Source: Ruminococcus sp. UBA3767
GTDB lineage: Bacteria > Bacillota > Clostridia > Oscillospirales > Ruminococcaceae
Length of the DNA stretch: 39,445 nt
Direction: 5' to 3'
Assembly (NCBI GenBank): GCA_002371625.1
Contig: DFFV01000116.1
Span: 1 to 39,445, forward strand
Position numbers and translations under genes: made by a program. Under the pieces are notes generated by a model that did no database searches, was not told where the DNA came from, and saw only the letters and a program-made list of their open reading frames with translations. Below are positions 30,049 through 38,419 of this stretch, piece by piece; the stretch's first letter is position 1; every line of letters starts with the position of its first letter.

Positions 30049-30912
30049 TTATTGGTCGTTTATCTCTTTGGCTATAAGGTCATAAAGCCACGAGGAGATA
30101 TCTGAAAAGGCAAAGCCGAGCGTTTCAGCTTTGGAGAGCTTATATGAAGTGTCGCAGGCGGTATCGTCGTAGGGGGCTTTTTCGCCGCCCTGAGCTATAA
30201 CAGCCTGTTTGCCGCTTAGTTTTTCGGTGCAGGAAATTATCTCGCTCTGCGAAACTGTTCCCTTTGAGCAGCCGTTTATTGCGCCGCAGACTTCCTTAGC
30301 AACGAGGTGAGCGATAAACTCGCCTGCCTGTTTTTCGTGGATATAGGACGTTTTTGCATCAGGGTTATTTATCATCATCGGCTCGCCGCTGCAAACACTG
30401 CGGACATAAAAGCGCAGCCTGCCGGTATAGTCATTTTCGCCCATAACAACCGGATAGCGCACAAATACGCAGCTTTTTTCGTCCATAAATTCAAGTGCGG
30501 CTCTTTCGGCAAGCCTTTTGCCAAGGGCATAATCGTTTGGTCTGTCGATCCAGCTGAGCGGATATTCCTTTGGGTTGAACTCGCTTTCGGCAATGTCCGT
30601 GTGCGCAGACTGATAGACGGCGCAGGAGGACATCTGGATATATCTTTCGCACCGGGTATGCTTTAAAAGTGAGCGCACGTCGTTTGAGCAGTAGGCGACC
30701 TTATCTATCACGCAGTCGAAATGCCTGCCGCAAAGTGCCGCTTTTACGCTGTTTTCGTCCGTTTTATCCATAATTATGCGCTCAGCGCTGCTGCCGAAGG
30801 GATCGCTGTGCTGACCTCTTGAAGCTATGGTGACGGTGTGCCCGCCCGAGATCAGCTTTTTTACCATCGGAATGCCAAAAAAGCGTGTTCCGCCGACAAC
30901 AAGGACGTTCAC
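30049..30912 (-). CDS. NAD-dependent epimerase/dehydratase-like (extended SDR) protein
   Basis: The 287-residue cytosolic protein starts with the Rossmann motif NVLVVGGTRFFG (GGTRFFG at 7-13) instead of the classic GxxGxxG. It also has the SSCAVY segment and the catalytic-type pair in YALGK. These fit the atypical/extended SDR group of sugar-nucleotide epimerase-like enzymes. Substrate is unknown. The GTG start overlaps the stop of the histidine phosphatase gene (GTGA), so expression is coupled. Confidence 0.8.
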   Translation of the reverse strand: MNVLVVGGTRFFGIPMVKKLISGGHTVTIASRGQHSDPFGSSAERIIMDKTDENSVKAALCGRHFDCVIDKVAYCSNDVRSLLKHTRCERYIQMSSCAVYQSAHTDIAESEFNPKEYPLSWIDRPNDYALGKRLAERAALEFMDEKSCVFVRYPVVMGENDYTGRLRFYVRSVCSGEPMMINNPDAKTSYIHEKQAGEFIAHLVAKEVCGAINGCSKGTVSQSEIISCTEKLSGKQAVIAQGGEKAPYDDTACDTSYKLSKAETLGFAFSDISSWLYDLIAKEINDQ

Positions 30913-31583
30913 GACTCAAGCCCCTGACTGTCATCATCGGGATCGCAGTAGGAATAATCCTCGACGGGTTCTCTTGCGGGATAGGTGCCAAGCACCTCAA
31001 AAGCCTCGCTGCGCTGCCACATAGCTGCGGTGACAAGCACCTCAAAGCCCTCGCCGAAATCGCAGGAATAATCCATAGGCTTGCGCTTTGGAACGCCGAA
31101 GCAGGAGAGCATATTCATGATTATTCCGCCGTGAGTGACTACGGCTACGTTTGTAAGTCCCTCATACATCATATCCGAGATTATCATCTGAAGCGCTTTA
31201 TAGCAGCGGTTTACGACATCACGCAGGGATTCGCCGTTCGGGGGAGGGTTATCCAGTCCGCCCTCGATGAACTTGCGGTAGCTGTCGGTATCCATAAGCT
31301 CGTTCACGGTCTTGTTCTCAAAGTCGCCGAAGTCCATTTCCACCAGCTCGGGCAGCTCAACGGTGAGCCTGTTTGGCTGGAGTATGCTCACCGTCTGCTT
31401 ACAGCGCTTGAGCGGTGAGGTATAGACCTTTTGAACAGGCGGATATTCGTACTTTTCGAGCTTGTCGTAAAGCGCCTGTGCGCCCTCGCTGCTCAGCGGC
31501 AGGTCGGTGACTCCGATATATCTGCCGTCGGTATTTGCCTCGGTCATTCCGTGACGGATGAACACTATGCGGTAACCTTTCAT
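30909..31583 (-). CDS. Histidine phosphatase family protein (phosphoglycerate-mutase-like)
   Basis: The 224-residue protein has the catalytic RHG triad in FIRHGMTEAN (His11). The second Arg lies in the YTSPLKRCKQT segment, the acid residue in EMDFGDFENK, and the second His in VVTHGGI. Such cofactor-independent-of-metal phosphatases include CobC and GpmB types; the substrate is not evident. The ATG at 31583 is used because GAAAGGAGCATTTTCAA precedes it; a longer frame to 31838 overlaps the divergent regulator. It is the first gene of the operon leading to the SDR, DUF975 and pseudouridine synthase genes. Confidence 0.85.
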   Translation of the reverse strand: MKGYRIVFIRHGMTEANTDGRYIGVTDLPLSSEGAQALYDKLEKYEYPPVQKVYTSPLKRCKQTVSILQPNRLTVELPELVEMDFGDFENKTVNELMDTDSYRKFIEGGLDNPPPNGESLRDVVNRCYKALQMIISDMMYEGLTNVAVVTHGGIIMNMLSCFGVPKRKPMDYSCDFGEGFEVLVTAAMWQRSEAFEVLGTYPAREPVEDYSYCDPDDDSQGLES

Positions 31584-31634
31584 TTGAAAATGCTCCTTTC
31601 GGATAATTGGGTGAATGATATGCTGCTTTTTGTA

Positions 31635-31663
31635 TTTACAAAAACATAAAAATAGTGTATAAT
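31635..31663 (+). promoter_or_regulatory. Sigma-A promoter for the XRE regulator and probably apbE-rnf
   Basis: TTTACA (31635-31640), a 17-base spacer and TATAAT (31658-31663), about 50 bases before the GTG start. Confidence 0.82.
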
Positions 31664-31715
31664 AATAGTGTATGCATAAAACAAGTCTGCTTGTGATCGG
31701 AAGAGGTGATCTGCG

Positions 31716-32336
31716 GTGCGCACGGCTGAGGACATGGACAGCGAAAAAATGCTGGAAATAGGCGAAAAACTCGCTGCTGTCAGAAAAACAAAGGGGCTTA
31801 CGCAGGTGCAGGCTGCACAAAAGGTGGGCTGCACACAATCATATCTTTCCTCGGTCGAAAACGGTAAAAAGGCGTTTTCGATAGGCTTTGTGCTGCGCCT
31901 TATCTCACTTTACGAGGTCAGCTACGACTCGGTGTTCGGTGAGAATCATGCGGGGCAGTGGGAATTTGAAAAGCCGGCGGCAAAAGGCGATGCGGCTAAA
32001 GCGCTGGAGCTTTTGCAGCTGCTGCTTGAAAGCTCGGGCAGCAGGGTGCTTGAAAAGGGCACGCAGGACTACCTGAAGCTGTGTATCTACAACGCTTTGC
32101 GCTGCATTTATCTGGCAAACCCTCACAACACGGGCAGGCTTTTTGAAGCTGATGAAAAAGCGGCGGCAGAGGCTATTGCACGTTTGACGGCACAGCTGCC
32201 GGAGGTGACGGGGAGCCTGATAGAGAGCAGCCGCATAAAGCGAAAAAATATAGAGCTGCCTGTTGAAAAGGGGCATGAGCTGCGCAGGTTCATAAGCGAA
32301 TGCGAAGAGCTGCTGCGTGAGCTTGATGCTTTATGA
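31716..32336 (+). CDS. XRE-family helix-turn-helix regulator
   Basis: The 206-residue protein has an HTH_3 domain at about 13-70: IGEKLAAVRKTKGLTQVQAA, then VGCTQSYLSSVENGKKAFS. A C-terminal helical region (about 85-206, rich in Leu, Ala and Glu) is likely for dimerisation or ligand sensing. The GTG at 31716 follows AGAGGTGA at ideal spacing; an ATG six codons later is the alternative. No terminator separates it from apbE 49 bases downstream, so it may be the first gene of the Rnf transcript and a candidate regulator of it. Confidence 0.83.
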   Translation: MRTAEDMDSEKMLEIGEKLAAVRKTKGLTQVQAAQKVGCTQSYLSSVENGKKAFSIGFVLRLISLYEVSYDSVFGENHAGQWEFEKPAAKGDAAKALELLQLLLESSGSRVLEKGTQDYLKLCIYNALRCIYLANPHNTGRLFEADEKAAAEAIARLTAQLPEVTGSLIESSRIKRKNIELPVEKGHELRRFISECEELLRELDAL

Positions 32337-32385
32337 TGATTATAGCATATTTTTCCGAGTGTTTCAAGAGCGGCAGGAGGCGTTG

Positions 32386-33426
32386 ATGAAAATTAAAAAC
32401 AGGAGAGTGCTTGCTGCTGCGCTTGCGATGGTGCTTATGGCGGCAGGTGCGGCGATGATATTCAGCGGCTGCGGCGCAAACGGCGGTGAAAGCTCGGCAA
32501 AGGCAAGCATGGGATTTACCGAAAAGACGGTGCTTGCGATGGACGCTGCGGTGAACGCAAGGGTATGGGGGTGTTCCCCCGAAAAAGTGACGGAGGAGAT
32601 AGTGCGGCTGGACGGGATGCTTGACTGCCACAAGGCTGAAAGCGAGATATCACAGCTGAATTCAAAGGGCAGCCTGAGGCTGAGCGATGAAACGGCGGAG
32701 CTTATTTCGCAGTCGCTGGAGCTGACGGGACGCTTCGGGCAGGCGGACATCTCTATCGGTGCGGTGACGGCGCTGTGGAACGTTACGGGAGAAAGCCCGA
32801 AGGTTCCCGTAGACAGCGATATTGAAAAGGCAAAGGACACCTGCGGATACGAGAAAATAAAGCTCTCAGGGAATGAATGCACGCTGGAAAAGGGTGCGCA
32901 GATAGACCTTGGCTGTGCGGCAAAGGGATATGCGCTGGACAGGGCAAGGGGCGTGCTTGAAAAGGAAAAGGCTGAGTGTGCGATGGTCACTATGGGTTCA
33001 TCGACGCTGCTTTACGGGAAAAAGCCTGACGGGAGCGATTTTAAGATAGCGGTAACTGATCCGTGGGAAAAGAACAGGCAGATAATGAGATTTACCTGCG
33101 GCGAGGGATTTGTTTCGACCTCGGGCGGATATGAGAGGTTTTTTGAGGCGCAGGGGCAAAGATACATACACATTTTTGACAAGCTCACGGGAAGACCATC
33201 GCAGAGCGATCTGGTGAGCGTGACGGTGATATGCAAAAACGGGCTGATGAGCGATCAGCTTTCAACGGCGATATTCGTAGCTGGAACAAAGGGGCTGGGC
33301 GAATTCCTTAACAGCGGGGAGTTTGCGGTCATTGCGATAGACAGTGACAGGAACATTTACGCCTCTGACAGCATAAAGGATAAAATAACACTTGAAAATG
33401 ACAGCTGCAGCTTTAAGCAGCTTTAA
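32386..33426 (+). CDS. apbE: FAD:protein FMN transferase ApbE (lipoprotein)
   Basis: The 346-residue extracytoplasmic lipoprotein has a signal peptide MKIKNRRVLAAALAMVLMAA and lipobox FSGC. It transfers FMN from FAD to a Thr of target proteins. Family motifs are QIDLGCAAKGYALDRA, MVTMGSSTLLYG, STSGGYERFF, YIHIFDKLTGRPS and MSDQLSTAIFVAG, the last two holding the FAD/metal-site residues. The ATG follows AGGAGG at 32375-32380. It lies 17 bases before rnfC, so it is the dedicated flavinylation enzyme for RnfD and RnfG. Confidence 0.93.
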   Translation: MKIKNRRVLAAALAMVLMAAGAAMIFSGCGANGGESSAKASMGFTEKTVLAMDAAVNARVWGCSPEKVTEEIVRLDGMLDCHKAESEISQLNSKGSLRLSDETAELISQSLELTGRFGQADISIGAVTALWNVTGESPKVPVDSDIEKAKDTCGYEKIKLSGNECTLEKGAQIDLGCAAKGYALDRARGVLEKEKAECAMVTMGSSTLLYGKKPDGSDFKIAVTDPWEKNRQIMRFTCGEGFVSTSGGYERFFEAQGQRYIHIFDKLTGRPSQSDLVSVTVICKNGLMSDQLSTAIFVAGTKGLGEFLNSGEFAVIAIDSDRNIYASDSIKDKITLENDSCSFKQL

Positions 33427-33443
33427 ACGGGAACGGTGAACAG

Positions 33444-34739
33444 ATGAAACTCAAAGGTATTTTCCTTGACCACAAAAAGAATACCGCAGGCTCGGCGAGC
33501 GTTGTGCTGCCGACACCGAAAACGGTGAGGATAGCTATGCAGCAGTGCGCAGGTGCGGCGTGCGATGTGCTGGTGAAGGTCGGTGACGAGGTGCTGGTGG
33601 GGCAGAAGATAGGCGACAGCGACAAGTATATGTCTGTGCCTGTTCACTCATCGGTATCGGGAAAGGTCACGGGGATAAGCGAGCTTTTGCAGGTGAGCGG
33701 ACGTGTTTGCAAGTGCGTTGACATTGAAACGGACGGCGAACAGAGATATATGCCGGGGCTGAAAGCTCCGCAGGTGAGCGACAAGGACAGCTTCTGCAAT
33801 GCGGTGAGAGAGTCGGGCTGCTGCGGACTTGGCGGTGCGGGATTTCCCACGCACGTTAAGTTCGGCTTTGACGACACACGATTCAGCGTTGACACGCTGG
33901 TGATAAATGCCGCAGAATGCGAGCCTTATCTTACGAGCGACCACAGGACGATGCTTGAAGATGCGGACAGCATTTTTAACGGGATAGCGTGCATAAAAAA
34001 ATATCTGGGCATTAAAAACGTCTGCATTGCGATAGAAAAAAACAAGCCCGATGCGATAGACCTGATGAGGCAAAAGGCGCAGAGGGCAGGTGCGGACATA
34101 AGAGTTACGGCGCTTTCAACGAGGTATCCGCAGGGGGCGGAAAAGGTGATAGTTTACAACACCACGGGCAGAGTGGTTTGCGAGGGGCAGATACCTGCGG
34201 ACGTGGGAGTTATTGTGATAAACGTTTCGACCTGCGCTTTTATAGGGCAGTATATGAAAACGGGCGTTCCGCTGGTAAGCAAGCGGATAACGGTGAGCGG
34301 CGATGCGGTGGCAAGCCCATGCAATGTGATAGTTCCGATAGGTACGGCTTTTGAGGATATACTGTGGTACGGCGACTGCGATCCCGAGAGCATTGACAAG
34401 GCTATCGCAGGCGGCCCGATGATGGGAACGGACCTTTTTGATCTGAGAGATCCTGTTTGCAAGACGCACTCTGCGCTGCTTGCTTTCAGGCATGGCGGCG
34501 AAAGAGAGAGGAACAGGGTGCAGACTGCCTGCATACGCTGCGGCAGGTGCATTGAAGCCTGCCCTGTGGGACTTATGCCGACGGTGCTTGAAAAAGCATT
34601 TGATAAAAAGGACAGACAGACGCTGAAAAAAATGAAGGTGTCGCTGTGCATGAACTGCGGGAGCTGCTCGTATGTATGCCCCGCAAAGAGAGACCTTGCC
34701 GAGAAAAACCAGCTCGCCAAGGCTTTGTTGAGGACATGA
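33444..34739 (+). CDS. rnfC: Rnf complex subunit RnfC
   Basis: The 431-residue membrane-associated subunit holds the NADH/FMN site of ferredoxin:NAD+ oxidoreductase. The N-terminal domain is barrel-sandwich type (VGDEVLVGQKIGDSDKYMSV). The NADH/FMN-binding Gly-rich region is CGLGGAGFPTHVKF, followed by NAAECEPYLTSDHR. Two [4Fe-4S] clusters are ligated by Cys363, 366, 369, 373 and Cys402, 405, 408, 412. The length is the short form without the long Ala-rich tail of gammaproteobacteria. It begins the order C-D-G-E-A-B typical of clostridia. Confidence 0.97.
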   Translation: MKLKGIFLDHKKNTAGSASVVLPTPKTVRIAMQQCAGAACDVLVKVGDEVLVGQKIGDSDKYMSVPVHSSVSGKVTGISELLQVSGRVCKCVDIETDGEQRYMPGLKAPQVSDKDSFCNAVRESGCCGLGGAGFPTHVKFGFDDTRFSVDTLVINAAECEPYLTSDHRTMLEDADSIFNGIACIKKYLGIKNVCIAIEKNKPDAIDLMRQKAQRAGADIRVTALSTRYPQGAEKVIVYNTTGRVVCEGQIPADVGVIVINVSTCAFIGQYMKTGVPLVSKRITVSGDAVASPCNVIVPIGTAFEDILWYGDCDPESIDKAIAGGPMMGTDLFDLRDPVCKTHSALLAFRHGGERERNRVQTACIRCGRCIEACPVGLMPTVLEKAFDKKDRQTLKKMKVSLCMNCGSCSYVCPAKRDLAEKNQLAKALLRT

Positions 34740-34754
34740 CGAGGAGGGTATGAT

Positions 34755-35699
34755 TTGAGAGATCTAACGGTCAGTCCGTCTCCGCATATACGCAGCAGGG
34801 TAACGACCTCACGGATAATGCTGCACGTTCTTATAGCGCTTATACCTGCATTTGCTGCGGCTGTCGTGCTTTTCGGCGTAAGGGCGATAGTGATGGTGTG
34901 CGTTTGCATGGGCTCGGCTTTTTTGTGGGAAAGAGGCTGCAACCTTATAATGAAGCGCCCAAACACCACGGGTGACCTTTCGGCGCTGGTGACGGGAATG
35001 ATACTTGCGTTCAATCTTCCGCCTTCGCTGCCTTACTGGATGGCTGTGGTGGGAACGTTTGTGGCTATCGTTATAACCAAGCAGATATTCGGCGGACTTG
35101 GACAGAACTTTGCTAACCCTGCGATAGTGGGCAGGATAGTGCTGATGATGTCTTTCACCGGCGAGATGACGAGCTGGGTGATGCCGAATTATATGGCACA
35201 GGACGTTATCACTGCGCCGACACCGCTGGTAGAGAAAAACGGACTTTACAGCTACCTTGACCTGTTTATCGGCAGGCACCCCGGGTGCATAGGTGAGGTG
35301 TGCTGCGCTGCGCTGATAGCAGGAGGGATATATCTTGTTATCATGAGAGTGATAAGCATACATATCCCTGTTTCGTTTGTGGGTACGGTATTCGTTTTCT
35401 CGTGGGCAGCAGGGAAGGACCCTGTTTATCAGATCCTTTCGGGCGGCGTGATGCTGGGTGCGATATTTATGGCGACGGATTACGTTACAAGCCCGGTTTC
35501 AAAAAAGGGAAAGGTGATATTCGGCGCAGGGTGCGGTGTTCTGACCTGCCTGATAAGGTTCTATGCGAACTATCCCGAGGGAGTTTCGTTTGCGATACTG
35601 CTGATGAACATAGTTACGCCGTATATAGATATGCTGACAAGGGCTAAGCCTGTGGGCGTGCCTGCTGTTAAAAAGGAGGCACAGGGCGATGAAAAGTAA
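34755..35699 (+). CDS. rnfD: Rnf complex subunit RnfD
   Basis: The 314-residue membrane subunit has about nine helices and carries covalent FMN. The N-terminus has SPHIRS and IMLHVLIALIPAF as in the family; GGLGQNFANPAIVGR is also conserved. The FMN acceptor is predicted to be Thr156 in DVITAPTPL, aligned by eye to the usual DGxTSATPL. The start is TTG at 34755 after GAGGAGGG; an ATG at 34750 reads into a stop after two codons. It overlaps rnfG by 11 bases. Confidence 0.95.
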   Translation: MRDLTVSPSPHIRSRVTTSRIMLHVLIALIPAFAAAVVLFGVRAIVMVCVCMGSAFLWERGCNLIMKRPNTTGDLSALVTGMILAFNLPPSLPYWMAVVGTFVAIVITKQIFGGLGQNFANPAIVGRIVLMMSFTGEMTSWVMPNYMAQDVITAPTPLVEKNGLYSYLDLFIGRHPGCIGEVCCAALIAGGIYLVIMRVISIHIPVSFVGTVFVFSWAAGKDPVYQILSGGVMLGAIFMATDYVTSPVSKKGKVIFGAGCGVLTCLIRFYANYPEGVSFAILLMNIVTPYIDMLTRAKPVGVPAVKKEAQGDEK

Positions 35700-36249
35700 G
35701 ATAATGCCGCCTGCTGTGCTGACGGTTATATGCGTTATGGTGTGCTCGCTGCTGGTGCTTGCGCACAACATGACTTACGTTGACAACACGGGCGTGCTGA
35801 CGGACGAGATGAAAAAGGGCTGCGAGGAGATCTTCGGCGAGGGCAGCTACGAGATAGTGACGGAGAAAAAAGACCACGACACTGTTCCTGTGGACTTCGG
35901 GGTAAAGCAGATAAACTCGGTGATAACAGACAAGAAAAACAGGCGCTGCATTTTTGAGCTGACATGGGACGGTTACGCTAAGGGCGGTCTTCACCTGATG
36001 ATAGGGATAAACGATGAGAATAAGATAGAGGGGCTGTATTTTCTTTCTGTGGGGGAAACTCCGGGACTGGGTGCAAAGGTCGCACAGAAGGATTATTATG
36101 AAAAGTTCAGCGGACTCAGCGTAGAATCGGACATTGAGGCGGTGGACAACATGACTGCTGCGACATACTCCTCAAAGGGACTTAAAGAGGCTTGCGAAAA
36201 GGCACTGGAGATATACACTGTGCACAAGGGAGAGCTGCTTGATGAATGA
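35689..36249 (+). CDS. rnfG: Rnf complex subunit RnfG
   Basis: The 186-residue subunit has one N-terminal membrane helix (about 7-26) and an extracytoplasmic FMN-binding domain. The FMN motif is DNMTAATYSS with acceptor Thr159; ETPGLGAK is also present. It passes electrons to RnfD across the outer face of the membrane. The start has AAGGAGG inside the rnfD end. It overlaps both rnfD and rnfE. Confidence 0.95.
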   Translation: MKSKIMPPAVLTVICVMVCSLLVLAHNMTYVDNTGVLTDEMKKGCEEIFGEGSYEIVTEKKDHDTVPVDFGVKQINSVITDKKNRRCIFELTWDGYAKGGLHLMIGINDENKIEGLYFLSVGETPGLGAKVAQKDYYEKFSGLSVESDIEAVDNMTAATYSSKGLKEACEKALEIYTVHKGELLDE

Positions 36250-36922
36250 TGGTAAGAGGACTCTTTACGAGTTTACAAAGGGAATAATAAAGGAAAACCC
36301 CGTGCTTGTGACGCTGCTGGGAATGTGCCCGACGCTTGCGGTGACGGTGCTGGCGGAAAACGGCATTGGCATGGGGCTTGCGACGACGTTTGTGCTGGTT
36401 TGCTCTAATGCGGTGATATCGCTGCTCAAGGGCGTTATACCAAAGGCTGTGCGTTTGCCCTGCTTTATTGTTATTATAGCGGGCTTTGTGACGTTTATCG
36501 ACTTTATGATGAAGGGATATCTGCCCGGGCTGCACTCGGCGCTGGGAGTATTTTTGCAGCTGATAACGGTAAACTGCATTATTCTTGGCAGGGCAGAGGC
36601 TTTTGCGAGCAGGAACAGCGTCGGGCGCTCGGTGCTGGACGGACTGGGAATGGGCATTGGCTTCACGCTGGCGCTTTTTGCAATGGGCTCGGTAAGAGAG
36701 ATACTCGGGCTTGGCAGCTGGCTGGGAATGAAGATACCCGTGCTGAGCGAAAAGCCGATGACGATATTTATTATGCCTGCGGGCGGATTTTTCGTGCTGG
36801 GGTGCCTTATTGCGCTGGTGAACAAGCTCGCCAACCGCAGACCGCCTAAGGAGATTTCGTGCGATAACTGCCCGAACGCTTCGATGTGCTCGGGGCAGTG
36901 CAGGTCACGGGAGGGTGTGTAA
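36242..36922 (+). CDS. rnfE: Rnf complex subunit RnfE
   Basis: The 226-residue protein has six membrane helices and pairs with RnfA around a membrane-embedded iron-sulfur centre. Conserved parts are ENPVLVTLLGMCPTLAVT (with the Cys ligand) and LQLITVNCIILGRAEAF (second Cys). The C-terminal tail has four cysteines, Cys207, 210, 216 and 220 (C-x2-C-x5-C-x3-C), beyond the minimal family core. The ATG overlaps the end of rnfG by eight bases after AAGGGAGAG. rnfA starts on the base after its stop. Confidence 0.95.
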   Translation: MNDGKRTLYEFTKGIIKENPVLVTLLGMCPTLAVTVLAENGIGMGLATTFVLVCSNAVISLLKGVIPKAVRLPCFIVIIAGFVTFIDFMMKGYLPGLHSALGVFLQLITVNCIILGRAEAFASRNSVGRSVLDGLGMGIGFTLALFAMGSVREILGLGSWLGMKIPVLSEKPMTIFIMPAGGFFVLGCLIALVNKLANRRPPKEISCDNCPNASMCSGQCRSREGV

Positions 36923-37492
36923 ATGAGCTATATACTGATACTTGTGGGCTGCGTTTTTGTAAACAACGTGGTGCTTTCGCAGTTTATGGGAATATGCGCA
37001 TTCCTGGGAGTTTCAAAGCAGATAAAGTCCTCGGTGGGAATGGGAGGAGCTGTGGTTTTTGTAATGGTCTGCGCCACGGCGATAACCTATCCGCTTTACA
37101 AGCTGCTGGAGCATTTTGAGATAACGTATCTGAAAACGGTCGCTTTTATTCTGGTGATAGCGATGTTCGTGCAGCTGGTGGAGATAGTTATGAAAAAAAC
37201 TATGCACGGGCTTTACAAGGCGCTGGGCGTTTACCTGCCGCTGATAACGACAAACTGTGCGGTGCTGGGCGTTACGCTTGGAAACATAAACAATGACTAC
37301 ACTTTTCTTGAATCGCTGACTAACGCTCTGGGCACGGGGCTTGCCTTTACGCTGGCGCTGCTGCTTTTCAGCGGTGTGCGTTCACGCATTGAGGGGAATG
37401 ATTTCCCCGAGGCATTCAAGGGCGTTCCTGCGACACTTATTGCTGCGGCGATAGTTTCGGTCAGCTTTATGGGCTTTGCGGGAATGATGTGA
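36923..37492 (+). CDS. rnfA: Rnf complex subunit RnfA
   Basis: The 189-residue membrane protein has six helices and is an inverted-topology homologue of RnfE. Conserved are NNVVLSQFMGICAFLGVS with its Cys and LPLITTNCAVLGVTLGN with the second Cys. Together with RnfE these ligate the intramembrane cluster. It starts directly after the rnfE TAA, so it is translationally coupled. Confidence 0.97.
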   Translation: MSYILILVGCVFVNNVVLSQFMGICAFLGVSKQIKSSVGMGGAVVFVMVCATAITYPLYKLLEHFEITYLKTVAFILVIAMFVQLVEIVMKKTMHGLYKALGVYLPLITTNCAVLGVTLGNINNDYTFLESLTNALGTGLAFTLALLLFSGVRSRIEGNDFPEAFKGVPATLIAAAIVSVSFMGFAGMM

Positions 37493-37547
37493 GTTAAAAG
37501 CAAGAGATAAAAAGTAAGTTTAAGGGTAAGAAAGGAAGCTGCCGCTG

Positions 37548-38336
37548 ATGAGCTATCTGGTTACTGTTGGGATATTTGCTGCTATCGGGCTGCTTGCAGG
37601 CGTGCTGCTGACGGTCGCTTCGAGGGTGTTTGAGGTAAAGGTCGATGAGCGCATTGAAAAGGTGAACGACGCTTTGCCGCAGGTAAACTGCGGTTCGTGC
37701 GGATTTTCGGGCTGCTCGGACTATGCCGAGGCGATAGTTTCAAACGGTGCGCCGTGTGATATGTGCCGCCCGGGCGGTGAGATGACGGCTAAGAAAATTG
37801 CGGAGATAATGGGAGTTGAAGTTACGGCGGCTGAGCCTGAGGTGGCTTTTGTGCGCTGCCACGGCGACTGCAACATTACGCCGCACAAATACGAATTCGG
37901 CGGTGTGCAAAGCTGCGCTGCCTGCAACAGATTTTACAGCGGAAGCAAGACCTGCACGAGCGGCTGCCTTGGCTACGGCGACTGTGTTCATGCTTGTCCG
38001 CAGGGTGCGATCAGCATTGTTGACAGGATAGCAAAGGTGGACAGATCACGCTGCATAGGCTGCGGACTTTGCGTTGACGCTTGTCCAAACGGGCTGATAG
38101 TTGTGCGCAGGATCTCGCAGTCGGTAGATGTTACCTGCTCCTCAAAGGACATTGCAAGGGTGACAAAATCGCTTTGCGAGGGCGGCTGTGTTGGCTGCAG
38201 GCTGTGCGAAAAGAATTGTGAGCAGGGTGCGATACACGTTGTTGACAACCATGCGGTGATAGATTACGACAAGTGCAACAACTGCGGAAAGTGCGCTGAT
38301 GTTTGCAAAATAGGCTCGGTAATGAGGATAGGGTGA
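37548..38336 (+). CDS. rnfB: Rnf complex ferredoxin-like subunit RnfB
   Basis: The 262-residue subunit has one N-terminal membrane anchor (about 4-24). A 4Fe-4S domain starting at Cys48 (CGSCGFSGCSDYAEAI) follows, then several further cluster motifs: CLGYGDCVHACP, CIGCGLCVDACP, CVGCRLCEKNCEQG and CNNCGKCADVCK. It accepts electrons from reduced ferredoxin in the cytosol. It lies 55 bases after rnfA with AAAGGAAG before the ATG. Length is typical of clostridial RnfB. Confidence 0.97.
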   Translation: MSYLVTVGIFAAIGLLAGVLLTVASRVFEVKVDERIEKVNDALPQVNCGSCGFSGCSDYAEAIVSNGAPCDMCRPGGEMTAKKIAEIMGVEVTAAEPEVAFVRCHGDCNITPHKYEFGGVQSCAACNRFYSGSKTCTSGCLGYGDCVHACPQGAISIVDRIAKVDRSRCIGCGLCVDACPNGLIVVRRISQSVDVTCSSKDIARVTKSLCEGGCVGCRLCEKNCEQGAIHVVDNHAVIDYDKCNNCGKCADVCKIGSVMRIG

Positions 38337-38338
38337 GT

Positions 38339-38386
38339 TGTTGGGGGAAAGACTTTCCGGAAGAACTTTCTCCAACTGCTATGGTA
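38339..38386 (+). terminator. Imperfect hairpin after rnfB
   Basis: GTTGGGGGAAAG can pair with CTTTCTCCAAC (one bulge, one G-T). There is no T-run, so termination is doubtful. Confidence 0.3.
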
Positions 38387-38419
38387 GGATAGAAAAGAAA
38401 CAAAAAGGGGTAACAGGAA

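Noticed and set aside
31584..31838. N-terminal extension of the histidine phosphatase
   Set aside because: It runs through the divergent regulator gene and its promoter; the RHG domain normally starts within ~10 residues of the N-terminus, as it does from the ATG at 31583.
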